DNA of 64,000 bases, from NCBI GenBank assembly GCA_019055375.1, contig JAHQIW010006299.1:78597-142596 (forward strand). Reading direction: 5' to 3'. The stretch is from Parelaphostrongylus tenuis (lineage: Eukaryota; Nematoda; Chromadorea; Rhabditida; Metastrongylidae). Positions 40,701 through 52,700 of the stretch are shown here, in pieces; the stretch's first letter is position 1; every line of letters starts with the position of its first letter. Below the pieces are notes generated by a model. That model ran no database searches, was not told the origin of the DNA, and worked only from the letters and a program-made list of their open reading frames with translations. The position numbers and the translations under genes were made by a program.

Positions 40701-43700
40701 AATCAGTCGCGCTCGTGCCGTCCACATAAAGCTCCATTATTCTTGCGCGCCGTTTCACTAGCATTCTCCCCTATACACCATTCGTTCATGCGTAGTAAGC
40801 GAATTTGTTCCCAGGACAGCTCTATCATGGATCAAGTACAAGCAAGTTTTATACCAAAATGTTCGCAATAAAATGTGCAACTGAACGACATCAAAATCAT
40901 GCAATTCAAAATGCTTCTAGTTTGAATTTTGGTGTTTAGTGCTGTAATGCCAAAACTTATGGAACGACCCAATAGTTTGATAGCATTTTACCAACACATG
41001 AAAAAGCTAAAGAGACCGAAGGGACCGAAGTAATGGCCATGTATGTCGCACGGCGACGGCGGAATGTTGATTACAATGCATCAACCTAAATTTGTTTATG
41101 GAAGGACAGACAAAACATTAAAATGGACAACAAACATCTTTAGTGATAGGTAGAGAATCTTGGGAAAGTTATGGTGAACTGTAAACAGCCTCTGCTTACC
41201 GTCATCGGTTCCAACAAGCTGGAATTCATCACCTTTCCGCACGGATACCTGCTTACTAGCACCAGTCACTTGTTCAGCTGTGACGGGACGCTTGTAGGAC
41301 GAGAATAGCAACTCATCTAAAATGTTCCAATAGCTAAGAGTAACTGTGGAAAACAAAAAAAAAAAACCGTTCCTTTCGATAATCCCGGAGGAATGAAGAA
41401 ACGACTCATCCCTCTGGACCACTTCTAGTATTCCATCGAAAGCTTGAATCTCTGACCAGTGAGCTAAGTGGCCGTCTCTTGGAAAAATTGTTTTATCGCG
41501 CTTCAGCAAAAGGAAAACATTCGTGTTCACACTATTAATAACCATTTGATGGCGCAAGTTTCGGTGAAACGAAAGCTGTGCATCTGGAAAGACGGTTTAC
41601 TGCAGTGTAGCAGGGAAAATAGGATTGCTTCACATACGCGGGAGTTTATTTTTCAACTAATCTACGGGCTGGGGGGAAGGGCGCAGAGAGGGGTGGGGGG
41701 GGGGGGGGGGGGGGCTGCCCATGGTTTCAACACGGTGATCGATCGATGGCGCTTAAGCGGCTGATATGTAAAGTGCAATTAGTATCGCTTAATTGGGAAT
41801 TCCTTTTCCAGTTAGAAAGAAACTCCACATAAAGCGAATGACTCTGATACTAGGAGATTCTCTCTACACGTTAACATGCTTTTCGTGCTTCCAGCGAATT
41901 ATAGGCATAATAAGAATGAAGAACGCGGTGAGTGTGAAAGATAAATTTATGTTGAAAATCACAGCGTTATAAAAGGGTTCAACAAAGGTCACGTGGCAGA
42001 GCTTTAAGCCTTCGAATGATTACTAACACTCTTATGGAGATATCCTTTTCCATCGAAAGAGGTCGTTCCTTCATTCGTTCCTGGATAACCCAGAAAACCA
42101 AAAAACTTGCCAACAGTATTATGTTCAACAAAGTATGAGCTACTAGATAAGCGACTAAGTTGACCGGTAGCCGAATGCAATTCATCGAGGTCTGTGTTCC
42201 GTGCGATCCTCTTCATTTCATTCTTTACCAGAGTAGAATGTATAATGAATGGCTCATGATTGACAGTACCTGAAATAAATGCAACACTCTCAAAAGACGC
42301 ACGAAGATAACAACCCTGTCAACTAGACAACTTAAATTGCCTTAACACCTAACGTACTGCCCAGCGCCGGATGTATTGAAGTCATTACTCTTTAGTAATC
42401 AGTAGTCCTTAGTAAAATTTACCACTTTTTCGTAACCAGGAAAAGTTTTTGCGTGTCTGACTTTGGTGTAGAACAGTGGTTCCATCCCTCCAGTAGGACT
42501 CTCAAGCTAAGAAGCAGCCCGACGTTCCCAATCGAAAAGCTCAGCACAAAGTAAACCATGCTAAGAATCATCACCGTCTCGTTATCAACCAGTTGACGGT
42601 GGCAAATTCTTTCCTATCCTCAAAGGCCGGTGAAAACCTGATATGGTGACGACATAAGGAAGGTTCCAGTTAGGCTAATCTTGGAAGTCACCTCAGTACC
42701 CGTTACACTAGATACCCCCGACTACAACGTCCAGGGGTGAAATCACCGGTGAAAGGAGACCAAATCTCGAGTTTAACGAGAGATCATTAGAAACGAACAG
42801 AACGATCACACCTACGACATCTTATAGTGACTACTTCTTGCTTCGCACTCACAACACCAGAAAAGTCTCCTTGGATGCCGACCCATACGATCATCGTGAA
42901 GCTGCTGGTTACATCATTCTCCTTGATCATTTTACTAAACAAAAAGCAGAAAGGCCGACATACGACAAATAGACACGAAATCCTCGTCGTTCGTGGAGGG
43001 AAGTTTCAATTACGAAATGTCAAGGGTGACGGCTTCCTCGCACAATCAATATCTCCTATCTAGTCACTTCGTACGAAATCTTATACCGCGCTTGGCTGTT
43101 TTTCGTTTCCAATTTTGGCGTTAAAATAAAGTCAGCATCATCACCTGCTACTCACCAACCTGTACGCCTGATGAGAGCATATTCGTTTTACAAAATTGGT
43201 AGAAATCACCTGCAGCAAAAATTCCTTCTACAAACTCGTTGTTGGAGATTGCAATGCCAGATTAGGAACGATCAGCAAAAACGGATATAGAATAGGAAAA
43301 CACGGAATGAGAAACGAAACGAGAACGGAGACCGTCTTGTAAGATTGTCGTCATGAGGACGGCTCTTCCGTAGAAGAGAAAATAGCCGTTGGACATAAGA
43401 GTCTCCTAACATCGACAGTGTACTTACAAACAAAAACTGGTGTATCTTTGACACTTTAGTGGTACCTGGAATCGAAACGGGATTTGAATGCCGCCTTCCA
43501 CATGCGAAGATTCGATTCAACCATAAAGATGAGGGAAACTGTTTTCATCATGCAAAAAAACAAAGTAGGTCGCCTACAACAAGCAGCTTGTCGACGGATT
43601 CTAGACTGAGCCAAACTAGCATCAGTTTAAACAAGAAGTTCAGCACAAATCACCATTAAGACTAAAAGAGCTGCTAAAAAAGACAAGAGAATTGAATCTA

Positions 43701-46700
43701 GATCCTACTGCACGCTCAACTAAGGTGATAATATTAGGCCTTCTCATAAGTTTTGACACTAGAGCCATAAACACTAAAATTATTTACTAGAAGCAATCAA
43801 AATTGCTGAACAACACTATTTGAAGTATGCACCATCGGCCTGAACACATTTCTGTCATCTTTCAGGTAACAAATCAATATGACTTTGTGCAAATTTTCTG
43901 AGTATTCTTCTGGTATCACATTTATCCATACTTGCCGCATCATGGCCGCTTAAGAAATCTTTATTGCAATCTGGTGCTTTACGACTACGAATTGGGACAC
44001 GATGCACGGAACGCTTTCGAGAACATCAACAGTGCAAAGGCTCAAAGACTTGTGTTCAGGCAAAAAAGCGTTTCGATTCCTCCCTTAGTTTCGCTATGAT
44101 GCCTTGAGGCCATGAAGCGGCAAATATGGACGAATTTAGTGTGAAAAAAGAGCAGAAAATTCTGCACAAAACGGTGTTAATTTGGGCCTAAGAGACAGCA
44201 GAAATGTATTCAGACCGGTGTTTAATACTTTGAAGTGTTATTAAGCAAGTTTAATCACTTCTGGCTGATAGATCTAGTGTTCATTCTCTAGTGCTAAAAC
44301 TTCTGAAAAGACCTACTAAATGAGTGTAAGGGATCTATGCGAGGTTTGCATCGATACAGGCAAAAAAAAAAGTTACAGAAAGCAGCTCAAACCTGAAGAT
44401 ATGCGATAAGGATACTTGCAACTACTATTTTCCATTCGCACTAGTGAATGAAAATGGAAAGGTTACTGCATCCGACTGCGATATAAAATTGCTAACAAAC
44501 GAGTCCTATGCCAATCATCTTCGATCTACAATCACTGCCTCGGACTTCGCAATTCTTTTTGGAGAGAAACCGCCCGGGATTATACGCTCTGAAGTTTGCG
44601 CTGAGATGAAAAAAAGGAGAAGCACAGCTCCACGAATTGATATCTTGCCAATGTCCTTAGAGCTGGTGGCCACATCCTAGATGTACTTCTCATAATGCAT
44701 GACATCATGCCTTCAGGAGGAAGAGATACCAAACCGGAGAACTGCGTATGCAGTCTGCTACTTGTGAAGAACTGTCCAATAAGCTTGAAGGCATAACAGT
44801 TGAGGAAGTAGGATTACGGTAGAGATTTTGTTGCAACACCACATCAAAACCGTGTGATGGATCACTGAATTCTGTTGTATATACTCTACAATGCAATCTG
44901 CCTCTTGACTTAACCTTTATCGACTATGAAATAACGTTTGACAGCGCCGAAACGAATGTATTCCTGTGGGTGTTCGTAGACTAAGGTGCAAACCAGTCCT
45001 ATATACAAAGATTAGCAAATTGCTATCGAAACTGCATCACAAAAATGAGGATTTTCCACCGACCGCTTCACCATACCCATGGCGGAAGTGGTTCGACAAG
45101 GCGAAACTATATCATTAAAGCCGTTCCTTTCCGCACTAGTGTGCATAGTAAAGTTGCTTGCTTAGATCAAAATAGTTCATGTGTTGACGGAAAATTCCTA
45201 TCAAATCTTCGTTTCACGCATGAGATCGTTATTTTATTCGAAGAGTTTCAGTGAGGCGAAAAAAGGATTCGACTGCGCATAGTGTAGATGAAGATTTAGT
45301 CCATGAAAAACCCTTGGCATGAAGGTGAAAAAATTGAACTGGATGGTTTCAATTGCGGAGACCACCCCGCACTACCTCGAACGTTCAGTGAACATGGTGA
45401 ACAACATGAAGGAGGAATTGGACAGAAGAAGGAAAGCAGAATAAGCCGCATTCGGGCCTCGACGCACCCCGAACTCTGTATTAAGTTTTTCTATTCAACA
45501 ATCTTCCTAACGCTCTATTGTGCAGCAGAGAGTGAGCTGATACTTCAAACTTGTCAAGGAACCTGCGCATCACACACAGGGCATATGAACAATATCTTTT
45601 GAAGCTCACTATGCACTCACAACATCCAGCCGGTTTGCTCAGTTCAGATCTTCAGAAACTATCTCATTTTCGAGAGCCAGAATTATATAAATCGACAGCG
45701 AAACAGATGGGCCGGCCACGAGATAAGAAGAACAGATGACATAAATGGAAACAACATCGGAAAGAACTCCAAGAGAACGCAAGCGTCCTCTTCAACGACC
45801 ACAGCTGACGTATTTGTGCGTAGCGAAAGAGGATTAAGCTGCAGTCCGTACTATCAATGAAAAGGGGTCATTCACGTATACAGTTATTCACGTGATCACC
45901 AGCTAATGAAAAAGACTCGACAAATGAATTCCATGAGATCGCCTTCGATCGTTCTGCTCAAGGAAAAATGGCTTAAAGAGGACTTAACGAGCTTTCAAAA
46001 ATGGCTTCAGAAAAGTATAATTACCGTGCCAACGAACACTATAGTGTCTGTATGATACGTTAGGTGTTGATCCATTCGGAATGGTGTGCACTCATTTTAG
46101 AGCACGCAGACTTCCTCAAAATTGTTGACGTACGAAGATTTTCCATCAGACTTTTAGTAGTCTTACAATAACTCAAAAACGATGCAATTTTTGAAAAGGA
46201 TTCTTTATTATGCAGTAGCAGTGAGAATAAAATCTCGTTTAACACTCAGCGTGTATTTTTTTACTTGGTTAGGGAATAGCGATAGGCATTTTATCAGATT
46301 TTCAGTAGTCTAATGCCTTAATCGCAGCGATTCTGAAACTACAGTTGGTTTGTAGAAAGATCTTCAAAGAGCACCTTTAAGAGCAAAAAGATGTTACGTG
46401 CCACACCTGAAGTAATTAGCCCCTTGATCGGAATTCATGACGGGTTAATTTGGTAAAGCAAAGTGAAAGAGAAGGCTAGTTATTATAGGACGATGGAACA
46501 AAGCCTGCTCTACAACTCCGATAAGACAGACATAGAGATCTGTACGAAATAAAGTAAAAACTCCCAAATAAATAACAAAAATCGCGCTTTTTCGCCGCGG
46601 ACGTTGAAATCGTTGCACACAGCACTTCTCGAAAGGCGCGATGTTTTCGTAATCACTTAGGATTTATCTCCATCGAAAATATTCGGATTTTTTTTAACCT

Positions 46701-49700
46701 TTCGACACAGCACGATTTTCTCTACACGACCATGTGCTTCTGATGCGTATATCTCCGAGTGTGAAACGCATTACTTCTTCCCCTGTATGGAGACCATTTG
46801 ATTAAGCAAACATATTTTCGATTACCGCTTTCCGAGCTATCGACTATGTCCGGAAACTATGTTGGAAAGCTATCCGCAAACCCTGGGCCGAGCAAAAAAT
46901 GCGCAGCGAAGGTGAAATGTAATCATCTTTTGGCTACTACAGCGCACTAAAAAGGCCTTTCTATTGACTGTATTGGCAGGAAATTCCGCGAACTTTTTGT
47001 TGATGTTTCTTGATGCATTCATGCTTTTGCTTTAACTATCGTTCAGAGCACTCCTTACAGTTATTTTGATATAAAACACCTATACACTTCTTTCAAGATG
47101 GAATTGTCCCGAGAGCAAAACCGATTGTTGATGCTACACGAGTATCGTTGCAGCACTTGAGCTCATACTATTATACTCGTGTAGCATCGACAGTCGTTTT
47201 TGCTCTCGGGATAACTCCATCTTTAAACAAGTGTATAAATGTTTCATATCAAAATAGCCGTAAAAAGCTGCTCTAAATGACTACAGAAACAAAATTTAAA
47301 TGCATGAAAAATAATCAACAAAAGGGTGAAATTAAATCTATACAATGACTACTAAAATCTAAGAGAAAGTCGAAACAGGATCTATTCTCAAAGGATTAAA
47401 AATCAAAGGCAATCTGCCCGCTAACAGAAGAGTTCAAAGCAACAATAACAACGACAATTTGACCATTACCTATATAAAATAGTGAATCAGAATTATCGAC
47501 ACCATTCACAGAGCGTCCATTTGTTAAGTGCAATGTATGAATGTTATTCGTATTGAAAAGAGAGACCTAAAAAATATTATTCAAGTAATATGTAAAGATT
47601 TCTATTCGCAACATAATCTTTCCATAGAAAATCCTGGCTAGAACCATAAAAGTAAACGAAAATTTGTTAGCCATCGGTTTACCGTAAGAGGCAACAAAAA
47701 TTTCGGAAATATCTACCGTTCGAATACTGATCATCAGCTTAAAATAGACTTTAGTTTTACAAGCCTTAAGAGAGTAAAGATCTTTAGAGTATATTCAAGA
47801 GTATCTAGTGGTATGCAGAATATAAGAACTGGCAGGAGTCGAAGCGGCTCCCCATCCATACTGAGAGCGCGTGCTACCACTACACCACCGAAGCCACCGC
47901 TTTGCTACCCCTCTTTTTTGGAAATTATCCTATCATTATACTATATATATATAGAGCGCATGTGGCGCAGTGGTTAGAGGTGCCCTGCGTCGCACACGAG
48001 GTCAATGGTTCGATCTCGCGCTCATGGCCCACCAAGCCATCCATCCCTCCGGGGTCGGTAGATTGGTACCAGATAGGTCTCAGACTTGTCTGGGAGGATA
48101 AGCAGCACTGACTCGATTCAGCGGGAGGCCACCGCGAGTCATTGTAAAGGCCAGATATGCATTCAATCACATCGAACGAAGTTAGAAATTGAAGTCGAAT
48201 GCATGGCGCATCCCTAAGGGATTGATCAACGCCGAGAGCTTTATCCTTTATCCTTTTATCCTATCATTGTGTCAGCAACCAACCTTTAACGGGTTTGATC
48301 AGGTAAGCACAGATCGCTGTTGTTTTTCGGTTATCCGGAAGCAACGAAGAAACGATTTCTCTTTCTGGACAAAAACTTTGCATTTCACTTTTAGTCAACA
48401 TTCGAAAGCTTAAATATGTAGTTACAGCGGTACGTGGTTTTTTAAAGGCCTTTTTATAACGCTATAACAACCACAATCAAATTATACTTCACATGCACCA
48501 CGCGCTTTTCTTATTTCGCTCATGTTTCACTGGGCAAAGCTCTGTTCACAATACGATCTTTCGAGCAATCTTTCGATATCACAAGTCTCGAATGATTCAA
48601 AAATGTGTTAGCTTTGAAAGAAGCTCTTTCAACAGCGTTGTAGCAGAAAGAAAAGATTTGTGTTTCACACATGCACATAACTCGCAGGATGGAACTCTTT
48701 TCTCACATAATGAGTATCCATTCGCTAGCGTGAGCTTCCATAATTCCAACTCTGAGCTCGTTTTCTAGGGAGACTATTTCATTGCAGTGTAGCAGGAAAA
48801 ATAAGATGGAGTTCCACATACGCTGGCATTGTTTTTCGGCAAAGGTGTGGGCTGGGGAAAGGGGTGAGGGGATGCTAGCGGTGGATTCCGTTACACTTTT
48901 GGAACGCAACTTTGCTACTTAATTCGAGAAAAATCTTCGCTTCAGAAGAAACTCCACATATAACGTATACTCTGATACTACAAGATTTCCTTTTCACGTT
49001 CATAATCTTTTCGTGTTCATGCTAGAGTACAATTAAAGGGTCTTTTCAAAAGACGAGCAAGTAGCGTAGTTAAAGATTTAAGCTTTCGAATGATTACAAA
49101 CACACCTATGAAAAATTTCTGTCCAGGAAAAGGTGTCGTTTCTTCATTTGTTCCCGGACAATCGAAAAGAACCACACTGGCATTAAGCTCAGTTAAGCTA
49201 ACAGCTATTCAAAAATCATTAGTGAATAGCAGCAGAAGCCTCCGGTTTGGGTGAAATAGGGTTTCAACTGCCGCTTTGAGGCGAATGTTTTGTATACCAC
49301 TGAATACCCTTAGATATAATTACATCGTACCACTGAAAAGCAGTATAAATAAAGAATTCCTGCAAGTTATAATTGACGTACCTCTTTCAATTCTCCACCT
49401 TCCAAACTCCAAGTTCGAGCTATGTGACTGTCTAATTTGTGGGACCATAATTCATTACCACAACTATCAAATGCGGTGACGATTCCATTTGGAGGTTGTA
49501 ATAGATATCGAATCCTGCAGCAATTTGAAATTAAGATACATCCGCATGAACTATGGGATGGAAGAGTGGATGTAACACTGATTTACCCTGCTCCTTGCGG
49601 ATAAAGATCGTCGCGATTTACCGTGGCAAGTGTAACATCATACTCCGATACAGACAAATTCCATCTAAATGATACATTAGCTTTAAACGCCCACAAAAAT

Positions 49701-52700
49701 GATGTAAAATCTAGCAGTATAGGAAAATATGCGTCTGAGGATGTTGGTTGGTATGTAGGATATTCGACGTCAGGCAAAGGTTCAATCCGCGTTCCACCCA
49801 TTACCATACGGCGCGGGTACCACTACAAACTGAGACTTTTCGAATGTCTACCAACATAACTGTGTTTGTCTATACGAGCTTATGAGACCAGCTCTGTTAA
49901 GGGTTGGTTCCTGACACGTGCGATATTTGATATCGAAGAGAGTATGGTAGCCCAGCGGTGGCTATAGTGATGTAGTGGTAGCACACGCCCAGAGTATAGG
50001 TGAAACGTGGGTTCAACTCCCGCTTGAGGCCGAACATACTGCATATCTCCCAACATCTTCCGATGTAGTTCGAAGCATTATGACACTATATAAAAGAAGA
50101 AAAACAAGGGAATATAAAGTCGTACCATATGTTTTGGGACTAGAGCAATAAGCATCAAATTTACTAACCAAAAGTAATGAAAACTGCGTGGTTTCGGCGT
50201 CGTTCAATCGCGCATTTTCTTGCGGACATTTTGGAATACAACTTGCCTATGCTCGTTTTACGATGGAGCTGTCCTGGGAACGAATTCGCTTGCTACTCAT
50301 ATAGAAAACGCGCATCGGTCACGCAAGATCATTAGAGCTTAGGACGTTAATACGGTTGCAGAAAGGGCGGTTAGTAAGTGCCTTGCGAAGCTCCATCAAT
50401 CTTGTGTGCCGCCTCACTAGCACTTTCCCCTACGCGCCATTCGTCCATGAGTATCAAACGAATTTGTTCCCAAGACAGCTTCATCTCAAAGCAGTCATAA
50501 GTAAGTCGTACACCAAAATGTTTGCAAGGAGATGTGCAATTGAACGATACTAAAACTATGAAGTTATAATTATTTTTGGTTATTAACTTTGGTGTTTATT
50601 GCTCGAATGCCAAAACTTCTTGAACGACCTAATATTGAAAAGTCCAGAAAAACTTCTCAAATTATTGGGACATTAACACTCATACCGTTCGTCGCCACTC
50701 AACGCATTCACAGCACGAACTTTACTTGTACTTCGACGAAATACGAGCGTGGACGTGACAGATTCAGTCGGAACTGACTCGCAATGTGAAGATGTACAAT
50801 GATACCGCACCTATTTTCCAAATTATTAGCCGAAAAAAAAAAGATGTGGAATGTACCAAATGGTTAGAAGACAACCTCTCCCGTCAGAGGGTCGACTCCC
50901 GTAGTAGAGATCGTACGCCCTCCAGCCACTGCATCATAGCCAACACGAATAGAAGCCTATAAGTATGATGGAAATGGTAGCGAAGTGGGACCTTTGTTGA
51001 GCGTTGCTGAGAAAAACAAGATGTAATTATGCGCCTTTATTCGAATCATGCCTTACTAGTGGAAAACATAGTGCTTTTCGGAAAAGCTTTGCACTTAGAA
51101 ATCGTCCTCACGCAGTTTAACCGTACAAAACCGTGGACCCACCACCTATGCATCTTTAACCGCCATAGTGGGAACGCATTGAATGTAGTATTGCATTAAT
51201 TCAACTATATAACTGCTGTTATTTTCTACTTATAAAAACATAGGGTATTTTAAAGATTAAATGAAAAACCGACCACATTTGGTGGACAGGAACTTTTCAT
51301 AGGAGTGTTAGTAGTCATTCGAAAGCTGAGATTTCTGGCGTCAACCTCACGTCGCTGGTTATAGAAAAAGTCTTTTTTGACGTTGTTACAGAAGGAAGTT
51401 CCTTGCGTTACAGACGCGCATATACTCGCAGGGCAGAGCTTTTTCTTCGGACTATAGTAATCATTCGATACTGTAATCGCCGCTAAATCCCACACTGTGC
51501 TCATATTCTGAAAAGAGCGCTCGCATGCGCGACCAAAAAGGTCTTTGGCCAGTTCACAGACAGCTGAAGTGATGTCGTAAGACCGATTCAACATCGATCG
51601 ATCACCATCTCAGCGCACGTGGCAGCCTTACCCAGAGGACACGTGAGTTAGTCACAACCCCTTTAGGAAAAGCATAGCGTTGGAATCAGCGAGCATTACG
51701 CTATCGAATGACTACTGATAGTCCAGAAAAAGATTTTTGTTCAGCGAGAATATGCTCGTTTGAGACCGTTTTAATTTGGATTTTACAGCGTTCTAAATGG
51801 TTTTTTTGAAAAACCAGCGACGTGGGGCTGTAGCCAGAAATACCAGTTTCCGAATGATTACTAATACTCTTGTGGAAAATTCCTGTCCAGAGAATGAGGT
51901 CGTTTTTTCATCTGTCTCCCCAAAATAGTACATTTACGCATAAAATAACATAGGAAAATAATAATCATAATAGAACTGAAATTATACAAAAGTACATTCA
52001 ACGTGTTCTCATGTTAAGGTTAAAGATACGGAACAGGGGATACAGACCGTCCAGAGTTGCCACGTTGGGGGGTCGAAGATGCAGAGGAGGTGGGGTCAAG
52101 GCCTGGAAAGGGTTGAGTGCAAAACGACTCGCGGTGGCCAATCAAATGATGAAGCCAGTGCTCCTAACTCCCAGACAAGTCTAGCAGCAATTCTCCGATC
52201 CCGGAAGGATGGAAGGTTTCAAAAACCTTAGGAGCGGGATCGAAACATCGACCATCAATTGACAGACCACGTGCGTGTCACATAGCACCTCCGACCACTG
52301 CACTACAAGCGCTCTAAAATAAAATATACAATGAAAAGCGCATTTACCTGAAGTAGCAGATCCGTACTTATTGGTACAGGCTCTAAAATACGCTCATCAT
52401 AAGAATATATATACAGCGTCCCGTCTAGAGCAGGAATGAGATTGAACATTCGTCCATTAGCCTTCATTGGCTGAAATAATCGAAAACTGAACAAAAAAAA
52501 TTTTGAAAAATTTGGAACATAGGGCAAAAATAACAAGGAAAATCTTTCGACAGCAAAAAGACTGATAACAAAATGGGAGCATGGTAGATCGATAAATTAG
52601 CAAGCGCTCCTTGAAATGGTTGATGAGAAGTCGATTCCCGTGCGTGAGTTAAAACTTTGCACATCAGTCAACATTGGATCAATAGCTATGACATCATGCC

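Noticed and set aside
41096..41557. 153-codon minus-strand open frame as a gene
   Set aside because: It is a chance frame running from a foldback element through pek-1 exon 12 and into its intron; only 41200-41333 is supported.
47956..48030. Possible tRNA gene at the head of the SINE
   Set aside because: The boxes are good but the 5' and 3' stem halves do not pair, and the unit continues into a 220 bp body shared with many copies.
49966..50030. Possible tRNA gene with A- and B-box-like sequence
   Set aside because: No complete acceptor stem or cloverleaf could be drawn, and the same sequence recurs in several dispersed copies with a common 3' body, which fits a SINE.
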